A stretch of 64,000 nt of DNA from an uncultured bacterium (lineage in GTDB: Bacteria; Cyanobacteriota; Vampirovibrionia; Gastranaerophilales; Gastranaerophilaceae). This document shows, piece after piece, positions 1-8,976 of the stretch. The stretch spans positions 26,330 through 90,329 of the forward strand of contig CACWLL010000007.1 of assembly GCA_902761735.1 (NCBI GenBank). Direction: 5' to 3'. The stretch's first letter is position 1; each line of letters starts with the position of its first letter. Position numbers and translations under genes: made by a program. A model generated the notes under the pieces. The model was not told where the DNA came from. It saw only the letters and a list, made by a program, of their open reading frames with translations, and searched no databases.

Positions 1-820
1 CATGAATTTCATTTATTGTACTTGCGATTGATACTGAGGTATCCATTAATGCGCCTAACGCTGCTATAATCATTGATGAAGCCAAAATACCTTTAAAATT
101 CAGGTACGGATGGACATTATACAAAAAGATATTTTCCTCGCCCGAAAAACCCGTCAAATTACCGCAACTTATAGTAATCTGAGCGAGAATACCCGCAAAA
201 ATAAGGCTTGCTGAAGTCCCTAAAATCGCCGCAGTACTCTTAGCATTAAAACCTCCGACAAGATAGATTGTAATAAGAGTAGAAAGAACCGAAACTATGA
301 CGGTTGCTATAATAGGAAAAATGCCATGAAATATCATCGGAACCAATCCGAAAAATATTAAACACCCTGTTGCAATCATTGAAACCAAACTAAATATACC
401 CTTTTTTCTTCCTATTAAAACCAGAAGTAAACAAAAAGCCATTAATGTAAACAAAAGAATATCAATTCGTTTCATATCAGAAATAAAAAATTTTACATCA
501 TTTATATTTGAGATTTCAGACTTTTCTGATTCTGCATGCAGAACCACATTATCCCCCTTTTTAAGGTTTATATCATATGCAGGATTTCCTGTTAACACAT
601 TATCTAATACAAGTTTTTCGCCGCTGAACTGCCCTGATTTAATTTTTACCGTAACAAGCTGCCTGTTTATGTTATTCTCCGACTCATTTTGAGAAGAATC
701 AGCATAATCTATACTTATTACCTCAGCTGTTTGTGCCGGTAAATCATAGGCTTGAACAGATTTAAAAAATCCTGTCATTAATAGAATTAATAACGTAAAC
801 GATAAAACTCTCTTTAGCAT
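1..820 (-). CDS. YibE/F-family putative membrane permease, 3' end beyond window
   Basis: The reading frame is open from the ATG at 818-820 to the window edge, about 273 residues, so the C-terminus is missing. The protein starts with a hydrophobic signal-like segment. A soluble region of about 130 residues follows, and then several hydrophobic helices. The small-residue-rich membrane segments with VGGFNAKS, LGTSASL and GALMDTSVS match the YibE/F permease-like family, whose substrate is not established. A GGAG ribosome-binding site lies 6 nt before the start. YjbQ lies 15 nt upstream on the same strand, so the two probably share a transcript. The family call rests on pattern recall. Confidence 0.75.
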   Translation of the reverse strand, partial: MLKRVLSFTLLILLMTGFFKSVQAYDLPAQTAEVISIDYADSSQNESENNINRQLVTVKIKSGQFSGEKLVLDNVLTGNPAYDINLKKGDNVVLHAESEKSEISNINDVKFFISDMKRIDILLFTLMAFCLLLVLIGRKKGIFSLVSMIATGCLIFFGLVPMIFHGIFPIIATVIVSVLSTLITIYLVGGFNAKSTAAILGTSASLIFAGILAQITISCGNLTGFSGEENIFLYNVHPYLNFKGILASSMIIAALGALMDTSVSIASTINEIH

Positions 821-835
821 ATTTTTCTCCATAGC

Positions 836-1252
836 TTAGTATACAATTTGCACACAAATATTTCTTGAGCGAGCCTTATTATCAAAATCGACAAGAACAA
901 TTTGCTGCCATTGTCCTAATTGCAATACTCCGTCAATCAGGGGCACCATCGTATTATTTCCGACAATTGAGGCTCTGATATGCGCATATCCGTTCCCGTC
1001 ATGCCAGGTTTCATCATGATGATACTCTATATTTTCCGGGGCAATTCGGTTTAAGGCTTCCGGCAAATCGACTAACAATCCCGGTTCAAATTCAATGTTT
1101 GTAATACCAACGGTACTCCCCGCCGCATACACATATACAACAGCACTTTCTAAGTTATGCTTGTATACCGCATTTTGAACATATCGGGTAATATCGATTA
1201 TATCCGTACTTCCTTTTGTATGTACCGCAAATTTTTCATTAATAATCGCCAT
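836..1252 (-). CDS. YjbQ / UPF0047 family protein (secondary thiamine-phosphate synthase type)
   Basis: 138 residues, the usual length for this single-domain family. The conserved core is visible: the glycine-containing GITNIEFEPG strand, the histidine-rich YHHDETWHDGNGYAHIRAS segment and the LGQWQQIVLVDFD strand. The family is annotated as a secondary thiamine-phosphate synthase because some members substitute weakly for ThiE, but its true role is unsettled. AAGGAG precedes the ATG. It sits between obg and the YibE/F gene on the same strand, 14 nt downstream of the obg stop. Confidence 0.88.
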   Translation of the reverse strand: MAIINEKFAVHTKGSTDIIDITRYVQNAVYKHNLESAVVYVYAAGSTVGITNIEFEPGLLVDLPEALNRIAPENIEYHHDETWHDGNGYAHIRASIVGNNTMVPLIDGVLQLGQWQQIVLVDFDNKARSRNICVQIVY

Positions 1253-1266
1253 ATAAACTCCTTACT

Positions 1267-2550
1267 TTATCCAAAAAATTCATCTGCATAATAAGCAAAC
1301 TCAAGATGACCAACAATAATTGTATCACCATCCTTTACACCCATTGATTTTAACTTTTCAAAAACTCCCATACCGGTCAATATATTTTGAAATCTTATAA
1401 CCTGTTCAGGATTTCTTTCATCTGTTACCTGAGATAATCTGCCAATTTTTCCCCCGACAATAACAAAAGTATCCTTTGCAACCTTAGAAATTTCAAAGGC
1501 ACTGTCGTCATTATCAGTTGCACCCAAATCTTCTTCTACAACAATTTCTGACACGGGCTTTTCAATTTCTTCAACTTTTTTACCCATAAATAATTTTAAA
1601 GATTCGACATTTTCACCGGTAACCGCAGAAATCAAAAAGATATTTTCCCCTTTAGTTCTGAATAATTCATATAATTCATTTTTTCTTTCTTCTGATATCG
1701 CATCAATTTTATTTAACGCAATTATTTGGTACAAATTTGACAATTTTTCGGAATGTTTTGCTAATTCTCTATTTATTTTTTCATAATTGCCCACAGGGTC
1801 ATTTTCCGTTGCATCTACCATATGTACAAGAAATCTGCAACGTTCAACATGTCGTAAAAAGTCATGTCCAAGGCCAACTCCCTCACTTGCTCCTTCAATC
1901 AACCCCGGAATGTCTGCAACTACAAAACCATCACCCGAAGGTTTATGAACAACACCCAAATTAGGTACAAGAGTTGTAAAAGGGTAATCCGCAATTTTAG
2001 GTTTAGCAGAACTTACTCTGCTAATAAACGTTGATTTACCTGCATTTGGCATACCAAGCAAACCTACATCGGCAATCAGCTTCAATTCTAAAATTAATTC
2101 TCTTTCAATAGGAGGTTCTCCGGGTTCGCAAAATTGCGGCGCTCTTTTTTGAGCAGTTGCGAATCTCGCATTACCTCTGCCGCCACGACCGCCTTTAGCA
2201 ACCATAACTTTTTGCTCATTTGAAATTAAGTCCGCAATTATATTTCCCGTTTTTACATCTTTCACAACAGTCCCTATCGGAACTTTAATAAATAAGTCTT
2301 TTGCTCCGTGTCCATGGCAATTTTTGATACCGCCATTTTCACCGCTATCAGCTTTAAAAACTGATTTATACTTAAAATCCATCAGGGTAGACATATTTTC
2401 ATCGGCAATAAGATATACATCACCGCCCCTGCCGCCGTCACCACCGGCAGGACCGCCTTTATCGACATATTTTTCTCTGCGCCATGCAACCATACCGTTG
2501 CCGCCACGACCGGATATTACACGAATTTTTGTTTTATCTAAGAATTGCAT
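1267..2550 (-). CDS. obg: Obg-family GTPase (ribosome assembly)
   Basis: 427 residues with the three Obg domains. The glycine-rich Obg fold occupies about residues 1-158 (GGDGGRGGDVY near 37-46). The GTPase domain has G1 GMPNAGKST at 166-174, DIPG at 213-216 and NKID at 280-283. The C-terminal OCT domain spans about 352-421. Obg is an essential GTPase acting in 50S maturation and stress control. An AGGATTAGGGA stretch precedes the start. The gene is divergent from tsaD with only 38 bp between the two start codons, so their promoters overlap. Confidence 0.97.
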   Translation of the reverse strand: MQFLDKTKIRVISGRGGNGMVAWRREKYVDKGGPAGGDGGRGGDVYLIADENMSTLMDFKYKSVFKADSGENGGIKNCHGHGAKDLFIKVPIGTVVKDVKTGNIIADLISNEQKVMVAKGGRGGRGNARFATAQKRAPQFCEPGEPPIERELILELKLIADVGLLGMPNAGKSTFISRVSSAKPKIADYPFTTLVPNLGVVHKPSGDGFVVADIPGLIEGASEGVGLGHDFLRHVERCRFLVHMVDATENDPVGNYEKINRELAKHSEKLSNLYQIIALNKIDAISEERKNELYELFRTKGENIFLISAVTGENVESLKLFMGKKVEEIEKPVSEIVVEEDLGATDNDDSAFEISKVAKDTFVIVGGKIGRLSQVTDERNPEQVIRFQNILTGMGVFEKLKSMGVKDGDTIIVGHLEFAYYADEFFG

Positions 2551-2573
2551 TCCCTAATCCTTTTATGTATTTA

Positions 2574-2588
2574 TGTTATAATTTTACT
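2574..2588 (+). promoter_or_regulatory. Extended -10 promoter, leaderless tsaD
   Basis: TGT-TATAAT at 2574-2582 is followed by exactly 6 nt and then the ATG of tsaD. Transcription starting about 7 nt after the -10 would begin on the start codon itself. No Shine-Dalgarno sequence is present. Confidence 0.65.
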
Positions 2589-3653
2589 ATGAAAATGATA
2601 AAAAATACATTATTTTCCGATACCCCAATACAAATCGGGCCGGAAAGCGGATATGACAATTATATAATGGCTATTGAATCCAGTTGTGACGAAACGGCCT
2701 GTGCAATAGTTAAAAACGGAAGAGAGGTTATTGCAAATGTAGTAGCTTCACAAATAAAAACTCACGCACAATTTGGAGGTGTGATTCCGGAAATCGCAGC
2801 AAGAGAACATCTTGATTCAATAAATATAGTAATAGATGAAGCTTTCAAGCAAGCCAAAGAAAACATCAAACTAGAACCTAAAGATATCACGGCATTTGCC
2901 GGTACTGTCGGTCCGGGACTTGTAGGATGTTTACTTGTCGGGTTAAACGCCGCAAAAACACTTGCACTTGTTTACGATAAGCCGTTTATTGGGGTAAACC
3001 ATCTTAATGCACATCTATGCGGGAATTATCTTGATACCGATTTAAAACCTCCGTTTATTGCTTTGCTTGTCAGCGGCGGACATACTCAGATAATAGATGT
3101 TAAATCTTATTCCGAACAAATAATTATAGGGGAAACCATTGATGATGCTGTCGGTGAAGCTTACGATAAAGTAGCAAGATTAATAGGTTTACCATATCCG
3201 GGAGGACCTAAATTAGATAAACTTGCACAAGAAGGAAATCCTAAAGCTTTTACCTTACCGCAAGCACGTGTTGATGAATTTGACTTTAGTTTCAGCGGGC
3301 TTAAAACCGCAGTTTTAAGATTGGTAAAGTCTTTTCCGGAAGGAGAAGTTCCGATTAAAGATGTGTGCGCAAGTTTTCAGGAATGCGTGTCCGCAACATT
3401 AGTTAAAAAAGTTAAAAAAGCACTAGAAAAAAGCGGCTATAATCAAGTTGTAATTGCCGGCGGAGTTGCAGCTAACTCTGAAATTAGAAAAAAAATATTT
3501 GCACTCTCAAACGAAGGCTTTAAAGTTTTTGCACCACCAATGAAGTATTGTACGGATAATGCAGCTATGGTTGCATCTTGTGCATATTTTAATACCAATA
3601 CATTTGATGACATTAACGTGGAAGTATTTTCCCGAGTAAAACAGCTGCTCTAA
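2589..3653 (+). CDS. tsaD: tRNA N6-adenosine threonylcarbamoyltransferase TsaD
   Basis: TsaD transfers threonylcarbamoyl to A37 of ANN-decoding tRNAs, with TsaB and TsaE. The family signatures IESSCDETA near the N-terminus, the metal-binding HLNAH motif, VSGGHT, and AGGVAANSEIR near the C-terminus are all present. I chose the ATG at 2589 (354 residues) because a TGTTATAAT extended -10 ends 6 nt before it, matching the leaderless pattern in this window. The alternative ATG at 2667 gives 328 residues and starts right at the conserved domain, but has no Shine-Dalgarno sequence. The stop codon overlaps that of the converging mutS2. Confidence 0.95.
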   Translation: MKMIKNTLFSDTPIQIGPESGYDNYIMAIESSCDETACAIVKNGREVIANVVASQIKTHAQFGGVIPEIAAREHLDSINIVIDEAFKQAKENIKLEPKDITAFAGTVGPGLVGCLLVGLNAAKTLALVYDKPFIGVNHLNAHLCGNYLDTDLKPPFIALLVSGGHTQIIDVKSYSEQIIIGETIDDAVGEAYDKVARLIGLPYPGGPKLDKLAQEGNPKAFTLPQARVDEFDFSFSGLKTAVLRLVKSFPEGEVPIKDVCASFQECVSATLVKKVKKALEKSGYNQVVIAGGVAANSEIRKKIFALSNEGFKVFAPPMKYCTDNAAMVASCAYFNTNTFDDINVEVFSRVKQLL

Positions 3654-6019
3654 TTTATATCAATAACAGATACTCCGTCACCGCCCTCGCCATCTTCACC
3701 GGGTCTGAATTTTGCAACATACGGTGAAGTTGAAAGATAATCTCTGACTGCAGCCTTCAAGGCACCTGTCCCATGACCATGAATAATTGTCACAGGAGAC
3801 AAGTTTGCCAAACTTACTTTATCCAAATACACCTCAAGACTATCCAGAGCATCTTCCACTCTGACTCCACGCAAATCAAGTCTGTTTGATACACTTGGTT
3901 TTTTGAGATTGAACGAATTCATTTTTGCAGGAGAGTAAGGAGAAGCTTTTACTTCATAATTTTTGTCGTATGGAGCAAGCTTTTCAATCTTCATTTTTGC
4001 TTTAATATTGCCCATTTCAACAATCAGATTTCCCTTTTTATCAGGTAATTCTACAACGGTTACAAGCTGATGAATGTCTTTCAGAAGAAGTTTGTCACCT
4101 GCTTTTACATTACACCAATCAACCTCTGCATATTCTTCTTTATCTTCATACTTATGAATTTTAGAGTTATAATCATCATCCAATTTTCCTAATCTTGAAT
4201 ACGAACGACGGGCAAGTTTTTCGGATTTTTCTTTTCTTAATGCGTCTAAGGTTTCTTTTATTTCGCCTTTTGCATTGAGTAATTCATAATCAAATTTACG
4301 TTTTATATCCCTAATAGCCTTCTTTTTATCAGATTTAAGCTCTGCAAGTTTTTTTTCATAATCTTTTTTGATAATTTCAGCTTCTTCTCTTAATTTTTCA
4401 GCATCATTAAGGGCATCATTTAACTTCTGCTGTGTTTCTTGTAATTTCTCTACAACAAGAATTGACGGATCTTTTTGAGTAACCAAAACTTTTTTTGCAT
4501 CTTCTACAATACTTTTATCAAGACCCAAATTAGCCGATATTGCAATAGCATTACTTAATCCGGGGATACCAATAAGCAAACGATAAGTCGGTTTCAAAGT
4601 ATCAGTATTAAACTCTACCGATGCATTTTTAAAATACGGATTTGAATATTCTAAAGCCTTTAATTCCCCATAATGGGTAGTAGAAACAATACAAGCTCCA
4701 TTTTTAGATAGTTTTTCAAGAACACTTCGTGCAAGCACCGCGCCCTCTATCGGATCTGTTCCGGCACAAATCTCATCTAACAGAACAAGACTCTCCTCAT
4801 CACTCGTATCAACAATACTAATAATGTTTTTCATATGAGAAGAGAACGTCGACAGACTTTGTAAAATACTTTGAGAATCTCCTATATCCGCAAAAACTTT
4901 TTTAAACGGATATATTTTTGCCCCGACACAAGGTAAAAATAAACCTGCACGTGCCATTAAAACATATAATCCAACGGTTTTTAAAGTGACAGTCTTTCCA
5001 CCGGTATTTGACCCTGTAACGATGATTGATTTATAATCACGACCAATAGAAAAATCATTTGTCACAACATTTTCAACAGTACCAATCAGTAACGGATGTT
5101 TCATTTTTTCTAAAAATATAACTTTATCTTCCTCTGAGATTTCAGGTTCAACTGCATGATATTTTACGGCATAACGAGCTTTTGCAAAATGAAAATCTAT
5201 TTCTGCAAGAATTTCTTCGCTACGCTTTAATGATGGCAAATGAAATTTTATCTGTTGAGTCAATTCCGCTAATATTCTTATTTTTTCCGCATTTATATGA
5301 GATTGAGTTTCTCTCAATTTATTATTTAATGGGACTAATTTTTCCGGTTCTATATAAAAAGTTTTATTGGTTGCCGAAACATCATGGACAATCCCGTTAA
5401 CTTTATTTTTATCGGAAGCTTTAACCTGAAATACAATTCTATCATCACGAGTAGTATATATAGCTTCCTGTAAATGTTTAACAAAATCCGATGAATTTAA
5501 AAGCTCCCCGACCTGAGCTCGAATAGATTTTTCCGTTTCTCTTAAAGAAGCATATAATCCCTTTAATTCAAGAGTAGCATCATGTTTTATCTCCAAATTA
5601 TCATCAAATGTTGAAAATATTTTATCTTCTAATTCTTTTTCTGAAGTAAGATTACGGGATAGCGTATTCAATATTCCGCCTAACTCAGTATTTTCTGCCA
5701 TAAAGCTTCTTACCAAACGAGAAGTTCTAAAAGTTTTTGCTACATCTACAAGCTGTTCCTCTGACAGATAAGACATCATTGAATTTTGCTCTATCAATGA
5801 TATGTCAGCAACAAAATCAATGGGAATGTCATTAGGGATATCTAAGACTTTTTTAGCCTCTCTTGTACCCTTTTGAGCACTAATTACTTCTTCCATATTC
5901 TCATAGGGTAAAACATCCAAACACAATTGACGGCTTTGCGAACATTTTGCATATCCGGATAATTGTTCTTTAATTTTATCAAATTCTAATGCTTTAAGAC
6001 TGCTTGCGAGTATATCCAT
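3650..6019 (-). CDS. mutS2: Endonuclease MutS2 (ABC-ATPase plus Smr domain)
   Basis: 789 residues from the chosen start MDILASSLKAL, which is the usual MutS2 N-terminus. The Walker A is GSNTGGKTVTLK, the Walker B region is LVLLDEICAGTDP, and a long charged coiled coil follows the ATPase. The protein ends in an Smr nuclease domain with LDLRG and HGHGTGAL. MutS2 suppresses recombination and rescues collided ribosomes in other bacteria. A longer in-frame extension of 22 residues exists but has no signal. TGGTATAAT ends 6 nt before this ATG. Its promoter lies inside the end of the upstream Nif3-like gene, and its stop overlaps that of tsaD. Confidence 0.95.
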   Translation of the reverse strand: MDILASSLKALEFDKIKEQLSGYAKCSQSRQLCLDVLPYENMEEVISAQKGTREAKKVLDIPNDIPIDFVADISLIEQNSMMSYLSEEQLVDVAKTFRTSRLVRSFMAENTELGGILNTLSRNLTSEKELEDKIFSTFDDNLEIKHDATLELKGLYASLRETEKSIRAQVGELLNSSDFVKHLQEAIYTTRDDRIVFQVKASDKNKVNGIVHDVSATNKTFYIEPEKLVPLNNKLRETQSHINAEKIRILAELTQQIKFHLPSLKRSEEILAEIDFHFAKARYAVKYHAVEPEISEEDKVIFLEKMKHPLLIGTVENVVTNDFSIGRDYKSIIVTGSNTGGKTVTLKTVGLYVLMARAGLFLPCVGAKIYPFKKVFADIGDSQSILQSLSTFSSHMKNIISIVDTSDEESLVLLDEICAGTDPIEGAVLARSVLEKLSKNGACIVSTTHYGELKALEYSNPYFKNASVEFNTDTLKPTYRLLIGIPGLSNAIAISANLGLDKSIVEDAKKVLVTQKDPSILVVEKLQETQQKLNDALNDAEKLREEAEIIKKDYEKKLAELKSDKKKAIRDIKRKFDYELLNAKGEIKETLDALRKEKSEKLARRSYSRLGKLDDDYNSKIHKYEDKEEYAEVDWCNVKAGDKLLLKDIHQLVTVVELPDKKGNLIVEMGNIKAKMKIEKLAPYDKNYEVKASPYSPAKMNSFNLKKPSVSNRLDLRGVRVEDALDSLEVYLDKVSLANLSPVTIIHGHGTGALKAAVRDYLSTSPYVAKFRPGEDGEGGDGVSVIDIN

Positions 6020-6034
6020 ACCTGAATTATACCA
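6020..6034 (-). promoter_or_regulatory. Extended -10 promoter, leaderless mutS2
   Basis: Read on the minus strand, TGG-TATAAT (6034-6026) is followed by 6 nt and the mutS2 ATG. It sits within the last codons of the upstream Nif3-like gene, so mutS2 probably has its own internal promoter. Confidence 0.65.
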
Positions 6035-6731
6035 TAAAGACCTTAAACGGACTTTCTTCTCTTGCAAAAACAATTTCCGCATCATTATTTATCAGATTCT
6101 TAAATACATCTAAAACCTGAATTTCACTTTCATAATGTCCGACATCAAAAATAGGAATAGGACTTTCTAATGCCGTATGAAATTTTAAATCTCCCGTAAT
6201 ATATCCATCCGCACCGTTTAAAAAGGACTCTTCAATAAACTCTGAACCGCTGCCCGCACAAAATGCCAATTTTTTGAAAATTTTATGATTACTTAAATTA
6301 ACATACCTGAGATTTTTAGAAATCCTTGACAATATCCGTAATAAGTTGTCTTGTGTTATATCGGTTTCAATATATCGAACAAAACCTTCGCTGTTTTCAT
6401 ATTTCTTAATCGGCAAACCCATTAATTTTAATTTTTCAATTAGGGTATCTGTTGTTCCGCCGTCAGCTAAATCCATATTGGTATGTGCACAATATATATC
6501 AATATCTTTGAATTTTATTGGAACATTGAATAGCGGATGATGCGAAATTATCATATCACTCCCGCTTATTTTTGCCTGATTATATATATCTTCAGTTACT
6601 GTTAGGGCAAGCATTATCTTTTTTACGGAAAGCAAACCCGTTTCAACAAGCCAACCGCTACAATCCCATTTTTCAGCCGTTTCAGGGGATGCAAAAGTCT
6701 CTATTCGACGGACAATTTCATATTTATCCAT
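6027..6731 (-). CDS. Nif3-like dinuclear metal centre protein (GTP cyclohydrolase I type 2 family)
   Basis: 234 residues from MDKYEIVRR. The Nif3 signatures include SHHPLF, the metal-binding HTNMD and DVGHYESE near the C-terminus. The family folds as a toroidal hexamer with a dinuclear metal site. Cellular roles are uncertain despite the GTP cyclohydrolase label. GAGGA lies 7 nt before the chosen ATG, which rejects the start nine codons upstream. The start overlaps the end of coaBC by 8 bp, so translation is probably coupled. Confidence 0.9.
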   Translation of the reverse strand: MDKYEIVRRIETFASPETAEKWDCSGWLVETGLLSVKKIMLALTVTEDIYNQAKISGSDMIISHHPLFNVPIKFKDIDIYCAHTNMDLADGGTTDTLIEKLKLMGLPIKKYENSEGFVRYIETDITQDNLLRILSRISKNLRYVNLSNHKIFKKLAFCAGSGSEFIEESFLNGADGYITGDLKFHTALESPIPIFDVGHYESEIQVLDVFKNLINNDAEIVFAREESPFKVFMV

Positions 6732-7956
6732 ATATTTCCTCAAAAATTTGTTTAGCAATTTCTTTTTTTGTAGCTTTTGACAAGTTTTTTATGGTACCTG
6801 ATTTACTGATAACGGAAACTTCATTGTAATCACTCGAAAAACCGATATCTTTACGGGATATATCGTTCGCTATCAAATAGTCACAACCCTTTTTAGCAAT
6901 TTTAATTTTTGCATTTTCCATTAAATTTTCACTTTCTGCACAAAAGCCAACAATTACCGGAGATTTATGAGGCTCTATATTCAACACAGAACTGCCTTTG
7001 CCAACAGCAACAGCCTCTTTTTGCTTCATTTCACACAAGGATTTTAATATATCAGGATTTTTGATTAACTCAATTGAAATTTCATTACTTTCAGATTTTT
7101 TCATTTTATAATCAGCAATATTCTTTGCCCTATAATCGGCAACCGCAGCAGCCATAATTATACAATCGGAAGAATCATATTCTCTTTCTACCGCATCCTT
7201 CATATCAATTGCGGATTTAACCTTAACTACACCGTACGGCTTTTGAACATCTTTTGTTGTAATCAATATAACATCCGCACCCATTTCATAAGCCACATCA
7301 GCCAACGCTGCCCCCATCTTACCAGATGAGTAATTCGATATATAACGAACAGTATCAATAGCCTCAATTGTGCCTCCTGAAGTTATTACGACTTTCTTGC
7401 CGCTTAGAATTTTATTAACTGACAGGAGCTCCACGGTTTTATCATAAATCTTATCTAAAGAACATAATCTGCCTTTACCTTCGTATCCGCAAGCCAAAAA
7501 CCCTGATTCAGGTTCCATAATATAAAAACCTGCATTAACTAATTTCATTATATTTTCCTGAACAAATTCGTTTTCCCACATTCCGCAATTCATTGCAGGA
7601 GCAATTATTATGGGTTTATTAAAAGCACATACAACAGAAGTTAAAAGATTATCACATATCCCGTTTGCAATTTTACCGATTGTATTTGCTGTTGCCGGTG
7701 CAATTACCATTATATCAGCCTCATCGGCATACGAAATATGTTCCGGCTTATACTGTTCAATATTAAATTCTTCAACCCCGACATCATTTTGACTCAGATT
7801 TTGCAAGGTCAGTTTTGTAACAAAATTCAATGCATTTGGGGTACAAACCACTCTTACATTAGCATTCATTCTTTTATACATACGAATTAATTCACATATT
7901 TTGTATGCTGCGATTCCGCCTGTAATACCTATCAGAATATTCTTACCGCTTAACAT
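6724..7956 (-). CDS. coaBC: Bifunctional phosphopantothenoylcysteine decarboxylase / phosphopantothenate-cysteine ligase
   Basis: Two fused steps of coenzyme A synthesis. The N-terminal flavoprotein CoaC half has GITGGIAAYK, the PAMNCGMW motif and the catalytic-loop cysteine in ACGYEGKGRL. The C-terminal CoaB half has ITSGGTIEAIDTVRYISN, SSGKMG and KNPDIL. About 410 residues, normal for the family. I prefer the start MLSGKN, which follows AGGAG at a rather long 12-nt spacing. An alternative ATG seven codons upstream would overlap the gmk stop. It lies in the gmk-coaBC-Nif3 run. Confidence 0.95.
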   Translation of the reverse strand: MLSGKNILIGITGGIAAYKICELIRMYKRMNANVRVVCTPNALNFVTKLTLQNLSQNDVGVEEFNIEQYKPEHISYADEADIMVIAPATANTIGKIANGICDNLLTSVVCAFNKPIIIAPAMNCGMWENEFVQENIMKLVNAGFYIMEPESGFLACGYEGKGRLCSLDKIYDKTVELLSVNKILSGKKVVITSGGTIEAIDTVRYISNYSSGKMGAALADVAYEMGADVILITTKDVQKPYGVVKVKSAIDMKDAVEREYDSSDCIIMAAAVADYRAKNIADYKMKKSESNEISIELIKNPDILKSLCEMKQKEAVAVGKGSSVLNIEPHKSPVIVGFCAESENLMENAKIKIAKKGCDYLIANDISRKDIGFSSDYNEVSVISKSGTIKNLSKATKKEIAKQIFEEIYG

Positions 7957-7963
7957 TTTACTA

Positions 7964-8527
7964 TTAATCTCCTGCAATAATTTTTTCTAATTCCTCTATT
8001 GCATTTTCAATTTTATCATTAACAACTTTATAATCATATTTTTTTGCAGATTCGAGCTCTTTTTTTACTTCACTTAATCTTTTTTGAATTGTTTCCTCAT
8101 CTTCCGTATGTCTGCCTCTCAATCGAGTTTCCAATTCCTCTAATGAAGGAGGTGCTATAAATATTAAAACTGCATCGGGCATTTTTTCTTTTACCTGTAA
8201 AGCACCCTTTGTTTCAATTTCTAAAATGACATTCTTTCCTTTATCAAGGCACTCTTCAATAAACTTCTTTTTCGTTCCGTATCTGTTTCCTGCGAATTCA
8301 GCCCATTCAAGAAATTTATCTTCTTCTACACAGCGAGAGAATTCCTCTTGAGAAATAAAAAAATAATTAATGCCATCCACTTCCCCTTCTCTTGGTTTCC
8401 TTGTGGTACAGGAAACAGAAAGCATAAAATCGGGGTGACGTGCCATAAAAGTTTTCAGTACGGTTCCTTTTCCGACTCCGGAAGAACCCGAAACCACATA
8501 TAATTTTTTGCTACTGATATTTTTCAT
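7964..8527 (-). CDS. gmk: Guanylate kinase
   Basis: Phosphorylates GMP/dGMP to the diphosphate. The P-loop GSSGVGKGT lies near the N-terminus, with TTRKPREGEVDGINYFF forming the GMP-binding region and FLEWAEFAGNRYGT after it. 187 residues from MKNISSK, the canonical family length. The TATAAT box 6 nt upstream favours this ATG over the one 14 codons earlier. It heads the run gmk-coaBC-Nif3, with the next gene 7 nt downstream. Confidence 0.95.
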   Translation of the reverse strand: MKNISSKKLYVVSGSSGVGKGTVLKTFMARHPDFMLSVSCTTRKPREGEVDGINYFFISQEEFSRCVEEDKFLEWAEFAGNRYGTKKKFIEECLDKGKNVILEIETKGALQVKEKMPDAVLIFIAPPSLEELETRLRGRHTEDEETIQKRLSEVKKELESAKKYDYKVVNDKIENAIEELEKIIAGD

Positions 8528-8542
8528 AGGGGTATTATACAA
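8528..8542 (-). promoter_or_regulatory. -10 promoter, leaderless gmk
   Basis: On the minus strand TTG-TATAAT is followed by 6 nt and the gmk ATG. This copy lacks the exact TGn extension but has a consensus hexamer. Confidence 0.55.
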
Positions 8543-8693
8543 TAAATATTCATTAATCCGCAATCGCATAATTGATTTCCAAAAGATTTGTTAAGAAATA
8601 TAAACTTTATATACTTTTTAAGCAATTTTTATTTAATGAAATACTTTATATAAATGTAAGGGATTTGAGACAAGTTTAAAGGGAAAAATTATT

Positions 8694-8879
8694 ATGACAA
8701 ACGCTACAAAACAAAATTATACGGTAACAACAATCGATGAATTTTTTAATGATTATACAGTTACAACAGTTGATGAATTTTTTGGAATTCTTGACAGAGA
8801 TGAAAAAAAGAGAACAAGATTAATTGCAAAATCTCTTAAAAAACATCTTAACAACACAAAATCATTAAAAATGATATAA
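8694..8879 (+). CDS. Hypothetical small protein with a duplicated 12-residue unit
   Basis: 61 residues, not recognised. The N-terminal half contains YTVTTIDEFF (residues 9-18) and YTVTTVDEFF (21-30), a tandem duplication with a 12-residue period. The rest is basic and probably helical. An AAAGGGA sequence lies about 10 nt before the ATG. It sits alone between gmk and tuf with no partner. The conserved duplication at protein level argues that it is translated. Confidence 0.55.
   Translation: MTNATKQNYTVTTIDEFFNDYTVTTVDEFFGILDRDEKKRTRLIAKSLKKHLNNTKSLKMI
8718..8789 (+). repeat. Tandem 36-bp duplication inside small ORF
   Basis: Two units of 36 bp, starting at 8718 and 8754. Both encode YTVTT(I/V)DEFF, and the differences fall mostly in third positions or conservative changes. 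Confidence 0.75.
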
Positions 8880-8925
8880 GTAGGGAATCGGAACAACGAA
8901 GTATTAATTAGGGGAAAATGGAATA

Positions 8926-8957
8926 AAAAAAGCGGACTTTAAAAAGCCCGCTTTTAA
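8926..8957 (-). terminator. Rho-independent terminator of tuf
   Basis: On the minus strand the stem is AAAGCGGGCTTT paired with AAAGTCCGCTTT through one G-T wobble, followed by a run of seven T. Confidence 0.85.
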
Positions 8958-8976
8958 TTTTGTAATAATAAAATTA

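Noticed and set aside
8871..8885. 15-nt sequence identical to 19200-19214 (ATGATATAAGTAGGG)
   Set aside because: In AT-rich sequence of this length a shared 15-mer can arise by chance. One copy spans a stop codon and the contexts differ.
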